64,000 nucleotides of DNA from Psychromonas sp030397575. Its GTDB lineage: Bacteria; Pseudomonadota; Gammaproteobacteria; Enterobacterales; Psychromonadaceae. Location of the stretch: the NCBI RefSeq assembly GCF_046250175.1, contig NZ_CP176468.1. The stretch is one strand, 5' to 3'. A model generated the notes under the pieces. That model was given only the letters and a program-made list of their open reading frames with translations. It did not search any database and was not told the DNA's origin. Position numbers and translations under genes: made by a program. This document shows positions 27,225 to 36,349 of this stretch, piece by piece (the first letter of the stretch is position 1; each line of letters opens with the position of its first letter).

Positions 27225-27831
27225 TGAGAAGGTGAGTTTTACTAACATTGAGTTATCCTCTGTTACTCATTAGTGTTTTACAGAGGCTAATTTTTATTTT
27301 ACTTTTCTTCTAGCATATTGATGATGTAATCAAAAGGTGCATCAGCTAGTTCATTTTTTGATCCGTATAAATCATTTACAGTGTCTAAGACATCAACGGT
27401 AGTTCGAGTCCCAACTTCAAAACCAGATTGTATTGCTTCTCTATCTGTAAATGTTGTTAAAGATAATAAAAAACTGGTATGTACTTTTGAAGAGTATGAG
27501 CAATCAAAGTATAAGGCATATTTAGTCTAGAAAGAGCGTAAATATCAGACTAAAGCGACTCAAATTATGATTGAAATATTACTTGATGAAATAGGAATAT
27601 TTATGGGTTAGTGGTGGAGTAAAGATTGTGGAATATGAACGGCTTAAGCTTTATCACATATATTATTGTACATAACTATATGTTATCTCTTCAATTAACA
27701 GTTTAAATATCTACTTAACTTTTCTCTTCGCTTTAAGTGGCAAGTACTGCAGGAGTCCTCAGTTTGAACTGGCTTTATCTTCGATATACAGGTTAAATTC
27801 ACTATTTTTTATTACTGCCTATCGGCCTAGC
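27225..27831. other. Gene-poor region with decayed sequence
   Basis: 607 bases without an intact gene. It contains the tolC remnant described separately. On the plus strand, 27491-27611 reads as a broken frame (KYKAYLV, stop, then ERKYQTKATQIMIEILLDE and stop) that looks like another gene fragment I cannot name. The rest to 27831 shows nothing I recognise. Confidence 0.5.
27299..27460 (-). pseudogene. Remnant of a TolC-type outer-membrane efflux protein
   Basis: Reading the minus strand in one frame to the TAA at 27299-27301 gives about 53 residues that match the C-terminal part of TolC: GFEVGTRTTVDVLDTVNDLY, then KNELADAPFDYIINMLEEK. In E. coli TolC the same region reads YSVGTRTIVDVLDATTTLYN and so on. 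There is no start codon with a binding site and about 400 upstream residues are missing, so this is a leftover of a deleted or decayed copy. An active tolC is presumably elsewhere. Confidence 0.75.
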
Positions 27832-28503
27832 TTAGGTTTCAGCCCATAAACGTAATAAGTTAGCGTGTGATTTACTGATTTTGTCAAAGGCGCTGCTTTT
27901 ACCTTGTTGTTTCATTATATCTCGTCTGGCACTATCAAGATCTTTCAGTACTTCACGTTGTTCTGCATGACGTATGTAACTCTCTAGCCAGGTTACCGCA
28001 ACATGCCTTACTCCTTGAGTAACAGGCGTGACTTGATGTAGTGATGTCGAAGGGTAAATAATGGCATGTCCTGCGGGTAGTTTATAACTGAGTTGCTGTA
28101 CTCCGAACGAAAAAACTAATTCTCCTCCTTGGTAATCCTCTGGATCGGAAAGAAATAATGTACAAGAAAGATCAGATCTGAGTATTGCTTCACTACCCAT
28201 TAACGCATCATCTACATGATCACCATAACCACCAGAATGTTGGCTTTGACTAATCAAAAAAGGGGCTATTTTTTTAGCATAAGTGCTGGTGGAAAATTCT
28301 GAGTGTGTAACCAATTGGCTGGTTAGGGCGTTAGTTACTTCAGATTCTAATTCTGGCGTTGCTTGCCATTGCTGATTAGTTTTTACTGATTTAGCAGCCC
28401 AACCTGCCGTGTCGGAACCTGCATAAAATTCTCCTAGTGTAAGTGTATTATGGATGTTAACTAAGGTTTCTTTATCTAATACATTTTCTAGAATGGTGAT
28501 CAT
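27832..28503 (-). CDS. piuC: PKHD-type Fe(II)/2-oxoglutarate hydroxylase (PiuC/YbiX)
   Basis: 223 residues. The double-stranded beta-helix metal site is visible: HVD in GYGDHVDDALM, the distal His in STSLHQVTPVTQG, and Arg in GVRHVAVTW for 2-oxoglutarate. PiuC/YbiX genes are usually next to iron-siderophore receptors and are iron-regulated; the exact substrate is not settled. Here it lies 65 bases downstream of a TonB receptor on the same strand and likely shares its Fur-controlled promoter. Confidence 0.93.
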   Translation of the reverse strand: MITILENVLDKETLVNIHNTLTLGEFYAGSDTAGWAAKSVKTNQQWQATPELESEVTNALTSQLVTHSEFSTSTYAKKIAPFLISQSQHSGGYGDHVDDALMGSEAILRSDLSCTLFLSDPEDYQGGELVFSFGVQQLSYKLPAGHAIIYPSTSLHQVTPVTQGVRHVAVTWLESYIRHAEQREVLKDLDSARRDIMKQQGKSSAFDKISKSHANLLRLWAET

Positions 28504-28568
28504 GAGGTTTTATATTACCTTTGTTAATGAGGGTGAACAGTAATATTACTGCCCACCCATTTTAACCG

Positions 28569-30797
28569 TTATAAACGGTATTTAAAGTCCAAGGTGATTG
28601 AACGAGGGTCATTGGCTTCTGCTGAAACCCAGTTTGGTGTAGTTACTACACGGCTTTTGTCAAATAGGTTACGTACCACAAGTGATACATCCCATTTTTC
28701 CATTTCGTAGTAAGCACCAAAGTCGAACTCTGCATAACCAGGAATAGTATAATCACCATCGTTGCGAGAACCTTCCGCACGCATACCTAAGGCAAAACGC
28801 ATTGGTTCATTTTGCATCGCATAGCTATTCCATACTGAGAATGCATGATATGGAGTATAGTTAGCCTGTCTACCTGCATCATCACCAGAAGTATCATGTG
28901 CATCTGTGTAAGCATAGCTAACGCGGCTAGATATTTGGTCATTAAAGTGGAAGATGGCATCAACTTCTACACCTGTTGATCTAAATGCTTCGCCTAACTC
29001 TTGTGTTAAGACGCGCTCTCCATCGATGGTTTCAGTGCTCGTTGGATTTTTAGTGTTAATGTAGAACAATGTAACACTTGCATCTAGTTTCTTATCAAAG
29101 AAATCGCCTTTTACACCTATTTCATAGTTGTCACTTTCTTCTGACTCATACTCAACACCATCTTGACCATATTGAATTAGGTTTGAAGTATCAACTGGCT
29201 CATAAGCTTGGCTGTATGAAGCAAATAGATTGATTTCAGGGTTAAGTCGGTAGACAACACCTACATCATAAATGAAGTTAGTCAGGTCTTGATCGTAAGC
29301 ATCATCACTTGAGCTTGTTTCTTCACCGACGTATTTAGTAAAACCAACACCTAATGCAAGGGTAAAGTCGTTAAGCGAAATACGATCTTTTAGGTATAAA
29401 TTAAGCTCTTTATCAGTAGCGGTAGAGAAGTCGCCTTCTTTTAAAGAGTCAGGCATAGCAGAGTATAACTGACTATCAGGATCATAAAGGTCAATTGTAT
29501 AAAGGCCTACTGCTTCTGCGTTATCTTGGAAGTTACGCATAAACTTAGTTTCTTTATAACGGAAGTTAGCCCCTACAATCATATGATGTTCAAGCTCACC
29601 AGTATCAAACTTGCCTTCAGCATTCATATCTAATAATGCGTATTGATCTTCACCCTTAGCGTATACCCATTTTCTTTCGAAGGTGGTATCACCGATACTG
29701 TTACCTAAAGCACTACTATTACTAATGTATAAATCTTGAGATTCTGATTCAGTTTGAACAGCGGCAGCTCGAGCATTTAATGTCCAATTTTGTAATTGGT
29801 GTTCAATACTGAGTTCTAATGTAGTAGATTCAGTTGTACCTTTATCCAAGGGGCTACCATAGTAACTACCTCGATTGATAACACTACCGTAACTATTGGT
29901 GGTATCACCTAATGTGCCGTTCGCAAAATTAGTGGTGAATACTCCATCTGTCCAAGCACTTCCGCCAACTCTTTCTTGGTTTTTATATTCTACACGTGGT
30001 GTGATTTTTGTGTCTTCACCGATTAAGAAAGTTAATGAAGCATCAACTAGTTGGTCATCATAAGAACGACCTTCTTGGTAGCCATCAGCATCAGGTGTGA
30101 GCTCTGCATTGATTCGATACAATACTTTGTCACTCACTAATTCTCCTGTGGAGTCGATATTTACTGATGTTTGATTTCTTTCAAAGTAACCCGTGTCATC
30201 AGAAACAAAAGAACGATTTTTAATGCCTAAGGTTGTTTCAGATTCTTTTTTAGGCTTTTTAGTGGTGACATTTACCATACCGCCACCAACACCAGTTCCA
30301 TATAAAATTGCATCAGATCCAGTTAGGAAAGTCGCAGACTCAAGGTTATAAGTGCTCGGTAAACGTGACCCTGTACCTGTTTCCCCACCTTGCAATGAAC
30401 GTAAACCATTCACCATAAAATTATCGATATTAGTTTCAATTCCTCGAACAATCACACGACGAGCAGCAGAGCTTTCAGTGTGGAAACTTGCAACATATTC
30501 AGATATATCACGTGTATCTTCAGCAGCCATATCACTGATTTCTTTCTCTGATACTTGTACAACAGAACGACCTGTTTCTTTTAATGTTAGGTTCATTTTT
30601 GTTGCTGTTGAGTCAACGGTATTATTAATACCTTGCTGTTCTGACTCTGCTGTTACAGTAATTGTTTCAAGGCTCGATGCTCCATCTTCAGCCTCTACTT
30701 CTGTGGCAAATGAGGTTGGAGATAGTGCTGTGATCAGCGCTGATCCTACTGCTAAATGAGAAAGAGATTTTGAGGTGTTGAAAGACTTGCTAGACAT
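28569..30797 (-). CDS. TonB-dependent siderophore receptor (Fiu/CirA-like)
   Basis: 742 residues. Signal peptide ends near ALSPTSFA. A TonB box ETITVTA follows, then the plug domain (about 55-190: RDISEYVASF, VIVRGIETNIDNFMVNG, GSDAILYGTGVGGGMVN) and a 22-strand barrel ending in LDFKYRL with terminal aromatic/hydrophobic pattern. With piuC downstream it resembles the catecholate receptor PiuA/Fiu group. The substrate is inferred. A Fur-box-like palindrome lies about 80 bases upstream of the start. Confidence 0.92.
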   Translation of the reverse strand: MSSKSFNTSKSLSHLAVGSALITALSPTSFATEVEAEDGASSLETITVTAESEQQGINNTVDSTATKMNLTLKETGRSVVQVSEKEISDMAAEDTRDISEYVASFHTESSAARRVIVRGIETNIDNFMVNGLRSLQGGETGTGSRLPSTYNLESATFLTGSDAILYGTGVGGGMVNVTTKKPKKESETTLGIKNRSFVSDDTGYFERNQTSVNIDSTGELVSDKVLYRINAELTPDADGYQEGRSYDDQLVDASLTFLIGEDTKITPRVEYKNQERVGGSAWTDGVFTTNFANGTLGDTTNSYGSVINRGSYYGSPLDKGTTESTTLELSIEHQLQNWTLNARAAAVQTESESQDLYISNSSALGNSIGDTTFERKWVYAKGEDQYALLDMNAEGKFDTGELEHHMIVGANFRYKETKFMRNFQDNAEAVGLYTIDLYDPDSQLYSAMPDSLKEGDFSTATDKELNLYLKDRISLNDFTLALGVGFTKYVGEETSSSDDAYDQDLTNFIYDVGVVYRLNPEINLFASYSQAYEPVDTSNLIQYGQDGVEYESEESDNYEIGVKGDFFDKKLDASVTLFYINTKNPTSTETIDGERVLTQELGEAFRSTGVEVDAIFHFNDQISSRVSYAYTDAHDTSGDDAGRQANYTPYHAFSVWNSYAMQNEPMRFALGMRAEGSRNDGDYTIPGYAEFDFGAYYEMEKWDVSLVVRNLFDKSRVVTTPNWVSAEANDPRSITLDFKYRL

Positions 30798-31162
30798 GCT
30801 CCATAGTTTCCTTTTAGATAATGATTTTGTTAATCCATTTATGTATATCCAATATACTGGCGCGGACTTTAAACTAAATGATAATTATTACCATTATTTG
30901 GAGGGCTAATTTACATTTTTTACATTTGTTGTTTGGCCTTCTAAAGCATCAGTCGCTATATTTTCACCAAATAATGATAGGAAGATAAGCCACTGAATTT
31001 GAATAAATTATTTTAAGTGGATGGATTATCTTATTTTGGTTTAATGATGTGATTTTATATGTGTTTATTTGTATATATTATTTATGTTATGTTTGTTTTG
31101 CTGAGTGAAGTCTACACGTTTAGTTTAGTGTTTTTAGTTTGTAGGTCCTTTAGGAGAATAAA
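30798..31162. other. Divergent promoter region of the siderophore receptor and arsH
   Basis: 365 bases, strongly AT-rich. It holds the Fur-box-like site at 30878-30896 near the receptor. The half next to arsH (31000-31150) is T-rich, with AGGAG before the arsH ATG; I see no ArsR-type operator and no open frame. Confidence 0.4.
30878..30896. promoter_or_regulatory. Fur box-like site upstream of the TonB receptor
   Basis: AATGATAATTATTACCATT: two 9-base arms around a central T that match as an inverted repeat at eight of nine positions, close to the Fur consensus GATAATGATAATCATTATC. Position and the iron-uptake genes fit Fur repression when iron is plentiful. Confidence 0.8.
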
Positions 31163-31894
31163 ATGTCCAATACCAATTCAAATCTACCCAATATCAACGA
31201 ACAAGCTTTTGATAGTCCAACTATAGATAAGTTAGCTATTACACCTTTAGTGACTGAAGGTATTCATAAGCCAAGGATCTTATTACTTTATGGGTCATTA
31301 CGAACACGTTCTTATAGCCGTTTAGCAGTGGAAGAAAGTGCTCGCTTATTAGAAGCAATGGGGGCGGAAACTCGAATTTTTGATCCTACGGGTTTACCGC
31401 AACCCGATACAGAAGATGAAAGCCACCCTAAAGTAAAAGAGTTACGTGAATTGATGATTTGGTCTGAAGGGCAGGTTTGGTGTTCGCCAGAGCGTCACGG
31501 TTCGATGACAAGTATTCTAAAAAGCCAAATTGATTGGATGCCATTAAGTATTGGTGCAGTGAGGCCAACACAGGGTAAAACCTTAGCGATTATGCAAGTA
31601 TGTGGCGGTTCTCAATCTTTTAATGCGGTAAATCAAATGCGTATTCTAGGTCGCTGGATGCGTATGTTTACTATCCCAAATCAGTCCTCGGTGGCAAAAG
31701 CATTCCTGGAATTTGAAGAAGATGGGCGTATGAAACCTTCATCTTATTACAATCGTATTGTGGATGTGATGGAAGAGTTGATGAAATTTACTTTATTACT
31801 ACGTGATAATAAAGATTACATGGTTGACCGTTATTCTGAGCGAGTCGAAAGTGCAGCTCAGTTGAGTGAACGAGTTAATCAAAAGACGATATAA
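31163..31894 (+). CDS. arsH: NADPH-dependent FMN reductase ArsH
   Basis: 243 residues. The flavodoxin-like core has LLLYGSLRTRSYSRLAVEESARLL and RIFDPTGLPQPD, then WCSPERHGSMTSILKSQIDWMPL, all ArsH signatures. ArsH oxidises trivalent organoarsenicals to less toxic forms. It usually sits with arsR, arsB or arsC; none is here, so this is a stand-alone copy. AGGAG precedes the ATG. Extended N-terminus (about 35 residues) is normal for ArsH. Confidence 0.93.
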   Translation: MSNTNSNLPNINEQAFDSPTIDKLAITPLVTEGIHKPRILLLYGSLRTRSYSRLAVEESARLLEAMGAETRIFDPTGLPQPDTEDESHPKVKELRELMIWSEGQVWCSPERHGSMTSILKSQIDWMPLSIGAVRPTQGKTLAIMQVCGGSQSFNAVNQMRILGRWMRMFTIPNQSSVAKAFLEFEEDGRMKPSSYYNRIVDVMEELMKFTLLLRDNKDYMVDRYSERVESAAQLSERVNQKTI

Positions 31895-31961
31895 ATAAGT
31901 TACTGATTTGAACATCGTTAATCATTGCGATGTTCAAATAGAGTTTTAGATTAAGCTTGTA

Positions 31962-32945
31962 TTAACTAGCAGGTTGTAAATATTGTTCGATAACTTGTTT
32001 ATGCTTTTTGGCTAGGGCTCCGGCTTGCACTGGAGGAATACGCATCAAATCTACTTTTTGATTCGTTTTAGAAAACTCACTAGCAAAGTGAGCAGCTAAT
32101 TCATGCTTACGAGTTTGTTGTGATAGGTCGGCAATATCTGCAATGTCTATACTTGGATCAAAACGGTGAAAGCCTCGGTAATTAAAATGTTTATCCACAT
32201 GTAAATCACTTAATCTAACAAACTCATGCATTAACCCTCTACTCAAAGTATTCAACGAAAGGTCTTCAACCATTAGGTATAATGTCGCATTAGTCATTTC
32301 TATCAAGGTACTGCGCTCACTTTGATGGACATTGATATCCACTAACCACAGGCCATTTGGTCGCTGCTGTACATCAAGTAAGCTTAACGTGCTGTGATCG
32401 TAACTAATTTTAGCCAGTGTATTTTCCACTTCTTGCTGTGCATTAAAGGTGATGTGCTGCTCATTAACCAGCTCATCTTTATTATAAAACTCAGCCATTA
32501 AAGGTAAATCTATATGTGTGTTGAATGGGGTGGTTGTACTGTCATTAAGTGTTAGTTTAAATAGTTCTCTTACTTCATGCTCACGAGATTTTTTAATTGC
32601 TAAAAAAACGCTTTGAATGATTTCGGAGGTTGGTAGTTCAGGCTCAACACGCCATTTTCTGCCAAATAATAACTTTTCTTTATTCTGTTTTAGTGACGAT
32701 TTTTTGTGATAGTTATCGTGTCCAATTACGCCGACTTGAATATATAAACCATTGGCTTCTTGTGCAGCAAAAACCACATACCTTGGATCGTATTCAATAT
32801 CACATATTAATGCTTCCACACTTGCTAGCGTGTGATGATAGGTCAAATAGTGTTGAGGAACACAATAATCACCATTGCTCAGTAATACTTTTGGCGCTTT
32901 AGGCATCATTTTTTCACCTAAACGCAGCACGACTTCTTTCACCAT
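31962..32945 (-). CDS. Hypothetical protein
   Basis: 327 residues that I do not recognise. It has no signal peptide or membrane segment, so it should be cytoplasmic. Visible traits: charged, mixed alpha/beta composition, the phrase RKWRVEPELPTSEIIQSVFLAIKKSREHE, and an aromatic/basic patch HVDKHFNYRGFHRFDPS near residue 255. The start is not certain: the first Met (32945) and Met13/14 are possible, and an AAGGTTTC site upstream favours the first. It is a single gene between arsH and the dispersed element. Confidence 0.6.
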   Translation of the reverse strand: MVKEVVLRLGEKMMPKAPKVLLSNGDYCVPQHYLTYHHTLASVEALICDIEYDPRYVVFAAQEANGLYIQVGVIGHDNYHKKSSLKQNKEKLLFGRKWRVEPELPTSEIIQSVFLAIKKSREHEVRELFKLTLNDSTTTPFNTHIDLPLMAEFYNKDELVNEQHITFNAQQEVENTLAKISYDHSTLSLLDVQQRPNGLWLVDINVHQSERSTLIEMTNATLYLMVEDLSLNTLSRGLMHEFVRLSDLHVDKHFNYRGFHRFDPSIDIADIADLSQQTRKHELAAHFASEFSKTNQKVDLMRIPPVQAGALAKKHKQVIEQYLQPAS

Positions 32946-33467
32946 CTGAGAAACCTTCTAAGGAATATTATTACAGTTTAAAACATATACGCCATGCAAT
33001 TCGTGAAAGTTCACTGAATTGATAAAAAGTCCAGATAAAGACCTGTAAAACGTTAGAATAATTTCATCACACACTGATTTTCGCCCAACTTAAACTTTGC
33101 ATAATAACAGTCTCTTTATATTCAAAGTGACTGATACCAATCACACTGATTAATGGATCTACTTTAGTTGTTAAAATAACTTATTTTGTCGTTAATTCTT
33201 CGATATATTATTAACGAAGTTAATCTTCGAAAGACTCAAATTACGCCTTAAACTAAGTCATTTTTCTATGCAAAAGTTAGATCATTTTTTAATATAATTA
33301 GTATGAGACAGTGTTATATGTTGTGGGGAATATAAGCGACAACCATGAAGTATTTATTACTATTGTGGCAATTTTTAAAGTGATGGAAGTGGTAGGCAAA
33401 GCTAGAAGAGAAAAGCCATAGATGAATACCTAATTATCTATGGCTAATTAAATTATAAGAGCCAAAT
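32946..33467. other. Intergenic region with dispersed element
   Basis: 522 bases between two genes on the minus strand. The middle (33134-33304) is copy 2 of the dispersed element. The flanks (32946-33133 and 33305-33467) show no open frame; 33410-33450 has a weak inverted repeat AGCCATAGATGA...TCTATGGCT that may be the terminator-side hairpin of the chemoreceptor gene. Confidence 0.5.
33134..33304. repeat. Dispersed intergenic element, copy 2
   Basis: Starts ATACCAATCACACTGATTAA and ends ATTTTTTAATATAATTAGTAT. The shared core (TTGTTAAAATAACTTATTT, ATTACGCCTTAAACTAAGTC, ATTTTTC) is colinear with copies 1 and 3. The central segment is different and contains CTTCG/CGAAG inverted pieces, as if the middle hairpin varies between copies. 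The right end differs from the perfect complement by one base. Confidence 0.78.
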
Positions 33468-35147
33468 TTATTTTAATTTGAAGTAACTAACAGAACTCAG
33501 TAGTTCTTCACTTAAGTCCGATAATGAAGAAGCAGAAGCCATTGAGACTTGAGCTCGATTATTGTTCTCTTCGGTAACTTGGTTAACCTCTTTCACATTG
33601 GCGCGGATCTCATCCAAGGTATTGGTTTGTATAAGCGATGCTGTAGAGGTTTGTTTGGAAATATCTTTAATTTGCTCCACGGAAATATTAATTTCATCAA
33701 TTACATGACCTGTATTGGAAACATGTTCAACACTTTGTAGTGATTTATTGTGACTATTATTAATCACAGAGACTGCACTCAAAGTACTGCGCTTTAGGGT
33801 TTCTAATGTGACTTGAATTTCACCAGTAGAATCTTGTGTACGCTGTGCTAAATTTCTAACTTCATCGGCGACTACAGCAAAGCCTCGGCCTTGTTCTCCG
33901 GCTCGTGCTGCTTCAATAGCTGCATTTAATGCGAGTAAATTAGTTTGGTCAGCGATACTTTTTATCACCTCTAAAATATTGGTAATATTATCTGCTTCAA
34001 TATCTAACTGTTGAATAGCTGTCACTGAGTTTTCGATCTCACTAGCTAAATCTTCAATAGAATTAATAGTGTCGTACACTATCTCTTTACCTTTTTGTGC
34101 CGACTCAATAGCATTGTCTGATTTAGCGACCGCATTGTCCGCATGTTCAGCAAGCTGTGTCGACACTTGATAAAGGTCATCCACTGAATTTGATAGGGTT
34201 GTCATTCTAGTGCGTTGAAATTCAGCATCTTCAATTCTTTGCTGATTATCTTTTAGTAAGCCATTGGTTGAGTCATTTAAATTATTAGCCATCGCAATCA
34301 CTGACTGGAAAATACCTTTTAAATTACTGGTCATCGAAGAGACTGAGCGTTTAATTTCACTGATCTCGTCTTTATTGTTACCTACATCAATATTTTTACT
34401 CAGATCTCCCTGAGCTAAAGAAGAAGTAGCAGAAACAATACTATGCAGGTCTGTTTTGAGTTTCCTAATGATTAAAAAAGAAATCACAATCACGATAAAG
34501 AAGATGCTCACGGCTAACACCATTGATTGAATCATGATGTAATTTTCTTTTTCAATAATGTTGGTTGCACGAATATTCACTAATTCATCATGCATATTAT
34601 TAATGCGCTCGATACTGTCTAGAATTGGAGGAACGGCTAAACGCGCAGCCTTTTCTGCTTTTTTACGTGCTACAAAGGTCGCTTGGGTTAACCAGACGTT
34701 TGTTAAGTCTGATAAAGCGCTTTCTAATTGCTTAATCTGCGTTACTAATTGGTCGCGCGCTACGATTAAACCTTGATCTTGGGGTAATGAAAGTTGCTCA
34801 TCCCATTGTTGTTGAAGTGTGGGACTAATTGCCAATAAATTACCTTGATAGCTTGCTAGCAGTGTTTTTACTTTATTGGTTGATGCCTCTAGCTCTGATT
34901 GTTCAATGGCGCGAGCAGAAAACTTCATGCCCATCTCTTCCGAGTCTTGATAAGCTTTAGTGATCTCTTTCCATTGGTTGTTGGTAAGGGAGTAAAACTT
35001 TAAAATCTCTGAGTCTAAAGTGATATTTTTAACCACTTCCCTGCTGTTGTTGACTAGGTTAATCGAGATAAATAAGAGGGCGCATAATAGAAGCAGCACC
35101 AAGCCTGATATCTTAAATGATAACGTTAAGTTTCTAAATAAATTCAA
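33468..35147 (-). CDS. Methyl-accepting chemotaxis protein
   Basis: 559 residues. Membrane segment 1 (about 12-31), a helical periplasmic ligand domain of the four-helix-bundle type (about 35-200), membrane segment 2 (about 207-227), HAMP, then the cytoplasmic coiled-coil signalling domain with the hairpin tip ADQTNLLALNAAIEAARAGEQGRGFAVVADEVRNLAQRT (split over the tip). It signals to CheW/CheA. No C-terminal CheR-binding pentapeptide. The ligand is unknown. Confidence 0.93.
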   Translation of the reverse strand: MNLFRNLTLSFKISGLVLLLLCALLFISINLVNNSREVVKNITLDSEILKFYSLTNNQWKEITKAYQDSEEMGMKFSARAIEQSELEASTNKVKTLLASYQGNLLAISPTLQQQWDEQLSLPQDQGLIVARDQLVTQIKQLESALSDLTNVWLTQATFVARKKAEKAARLAVPPILDSIERINNMHDELVNIRATNIIEKENYIMIQSMVLAVSIFFIVIVISFLIIRKLKTDLHSIVSATSSLAQGDLSKNIDVGNNKDEISEIKRSVSSMTSNLKGIFQSVIAMANNLNDSTNGLLKDNQQRIEDAEFQRTRMTTLSNSVDDLYQVSTQLAEHADNAVAKSDNAIESAQKGKEIVYDTINSIEDLASEIENSVTAIQQLDIEADNITNILEVIKSIADQTNLLALNAAIEAARAGEQGRGFAVVADEVRNLAQRTQDSTGEIQVTLETLKRSTLSAVSVINNSHNKSLQSVEHVSNTGHVIDEINISVEQIKDISKQTSTASLIQTNTLDEIRANVKEVNQVTEENNNRAQVSMASASSLSDLSEELLSSVSYFKLK

Positions 35148-35423
35148 ACTAAATCCTTATAGTATAAAAGTTATTGTGAAATACGATAATTAGACTGTAT
35201 CACTACTACCTAAAAAGTGAGAGTGAAAATTACACTCAAGCTGTTTGAAAAATCACCGTCACCTATCACGATTAAGCATAATATTTAACTTTAAACGATT
35301 GAATAGGAGACTAAGCATGAACTTTTTAACTATCTTCGAGTGTTGATATGGAAGAAAGTAAAGGCAAATACTGCCTTTACTGTATCGGCGGAAAATGAAA
35401 AAGCTTAATTAATTTTTAGGCAT

Positions 35424-36281
35424 TTATTTGTTAAGCAAACCTAAATTTAAGGCGTGGAAGCGTAGGTGAGACTCTATAAAGCTGCTAATAAAGTAGTAAC
35501 TGTGGTCATAACCTTCACGCATATTAAGTTTAAAGTAATTAGTATTTTTAGTGACCAGTACAGAAAGGTTTTCTGGTTTTAACTGCTCTTGTAAAAATGA
35601 ATCTTGGGTTCCTTGATCAATTAAAATAGGTTGATGCTCAGTTAATGGTGCTAGTAGTTCGCAGCTATCGTAAGCCTTCCAAGCATTGCGATCTTCACCT
35701 AAGTAAGCCGTAAATGCTTTTTGTCCCCAAGGGCAATTGGTTGGATTACAAATTGGGCTGAATGCACTGATTGATGTGTACAAGTTTGGATTACGTAAAC
35801 CAATAGTTAATGCACCGTGTCCACCCATTGAATGCCCACTGATTACTCGCTGTTGAGTGACAGGGAAGTTGGCTTCTATCAAGGTTGGTAGTTCATGCAC
35901 AATGTAGTCGTACATTTGATAATGTTTATTCCAAGGCGCTTGTGTCGCGTTAACGTAAAAACCTGCGCCTAAGCCAAGGTCATAAGCTTGTTTTTCATCA
36001 TCTGCTACATGCTCTCCACGTGGGCTAGTATCAGGTGCAACAATTGCTATACCTAACTCAGCAGCTAATCTCTGAGCGCCTGCTTTTTGCATGAAGTTCT
36101 CATCACTACAAGTTAAACCGGATAACCAATACATGACAGGTACTGGGTTATTAGCACTTGCTTGAGGAGGTAAATAAATAGCAAAACGCATTTCACAATT
36201 TAATACAGAAGAAGGGTGAGTATATTGTTTGTGCCATCCTTCAAAGAGTTTATTACTACTGATATTTTCAAGGATCATCAT
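35424..36281 (-). CDS. fghA: S-formylglutathione hydrolase
   Basis: 285 residues, alpha/beta hydrolase of the esterase D family. Nucleophile elbow GHSMGGHGAL, YWLSGLTCSDENFMQKAG oxyanion region, and GYDHSYYFISSFIESHLRFH with the catalytic His. It hydrolyses S-formylglutathione to formate and glutathione, the second step of formaldehyde detoxification. It lies 68 bases after frmA in the same direction. Confidence 0.95.
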   Translation of the reverse strand: MMILENISSNKLFEGWHKQYTHPSSVLNCEMRFAIYLPPQASANNPVPVMYWLSGLTCSDENFMQKAGAQRLAAELGIAIVAPDTSPRGEHVADDEKQAYDLGLGAGFYVNATQAPWNKHYQMYDYIVHELPTLIEANFPVTQQRVISGHSMGGHGALTIGLRNPNLYTSISAFSPICNPTNCPWGQKAFTAYLGEDRNAWKAYDSCELLAPLTEHQPILIDQGTQDSFLQEQLKPENLSVLVTKNTNYFKLNMREGYDHSYYFISSFIESHLRFHALNLGLLNK

Positions 36282-36349
36282 TATAGCCCTTTTAAAACAA
36301 TGAAGAGGCTAAGCATTGATACATGCTTAGCCATAAGTAAGCGATCTAT

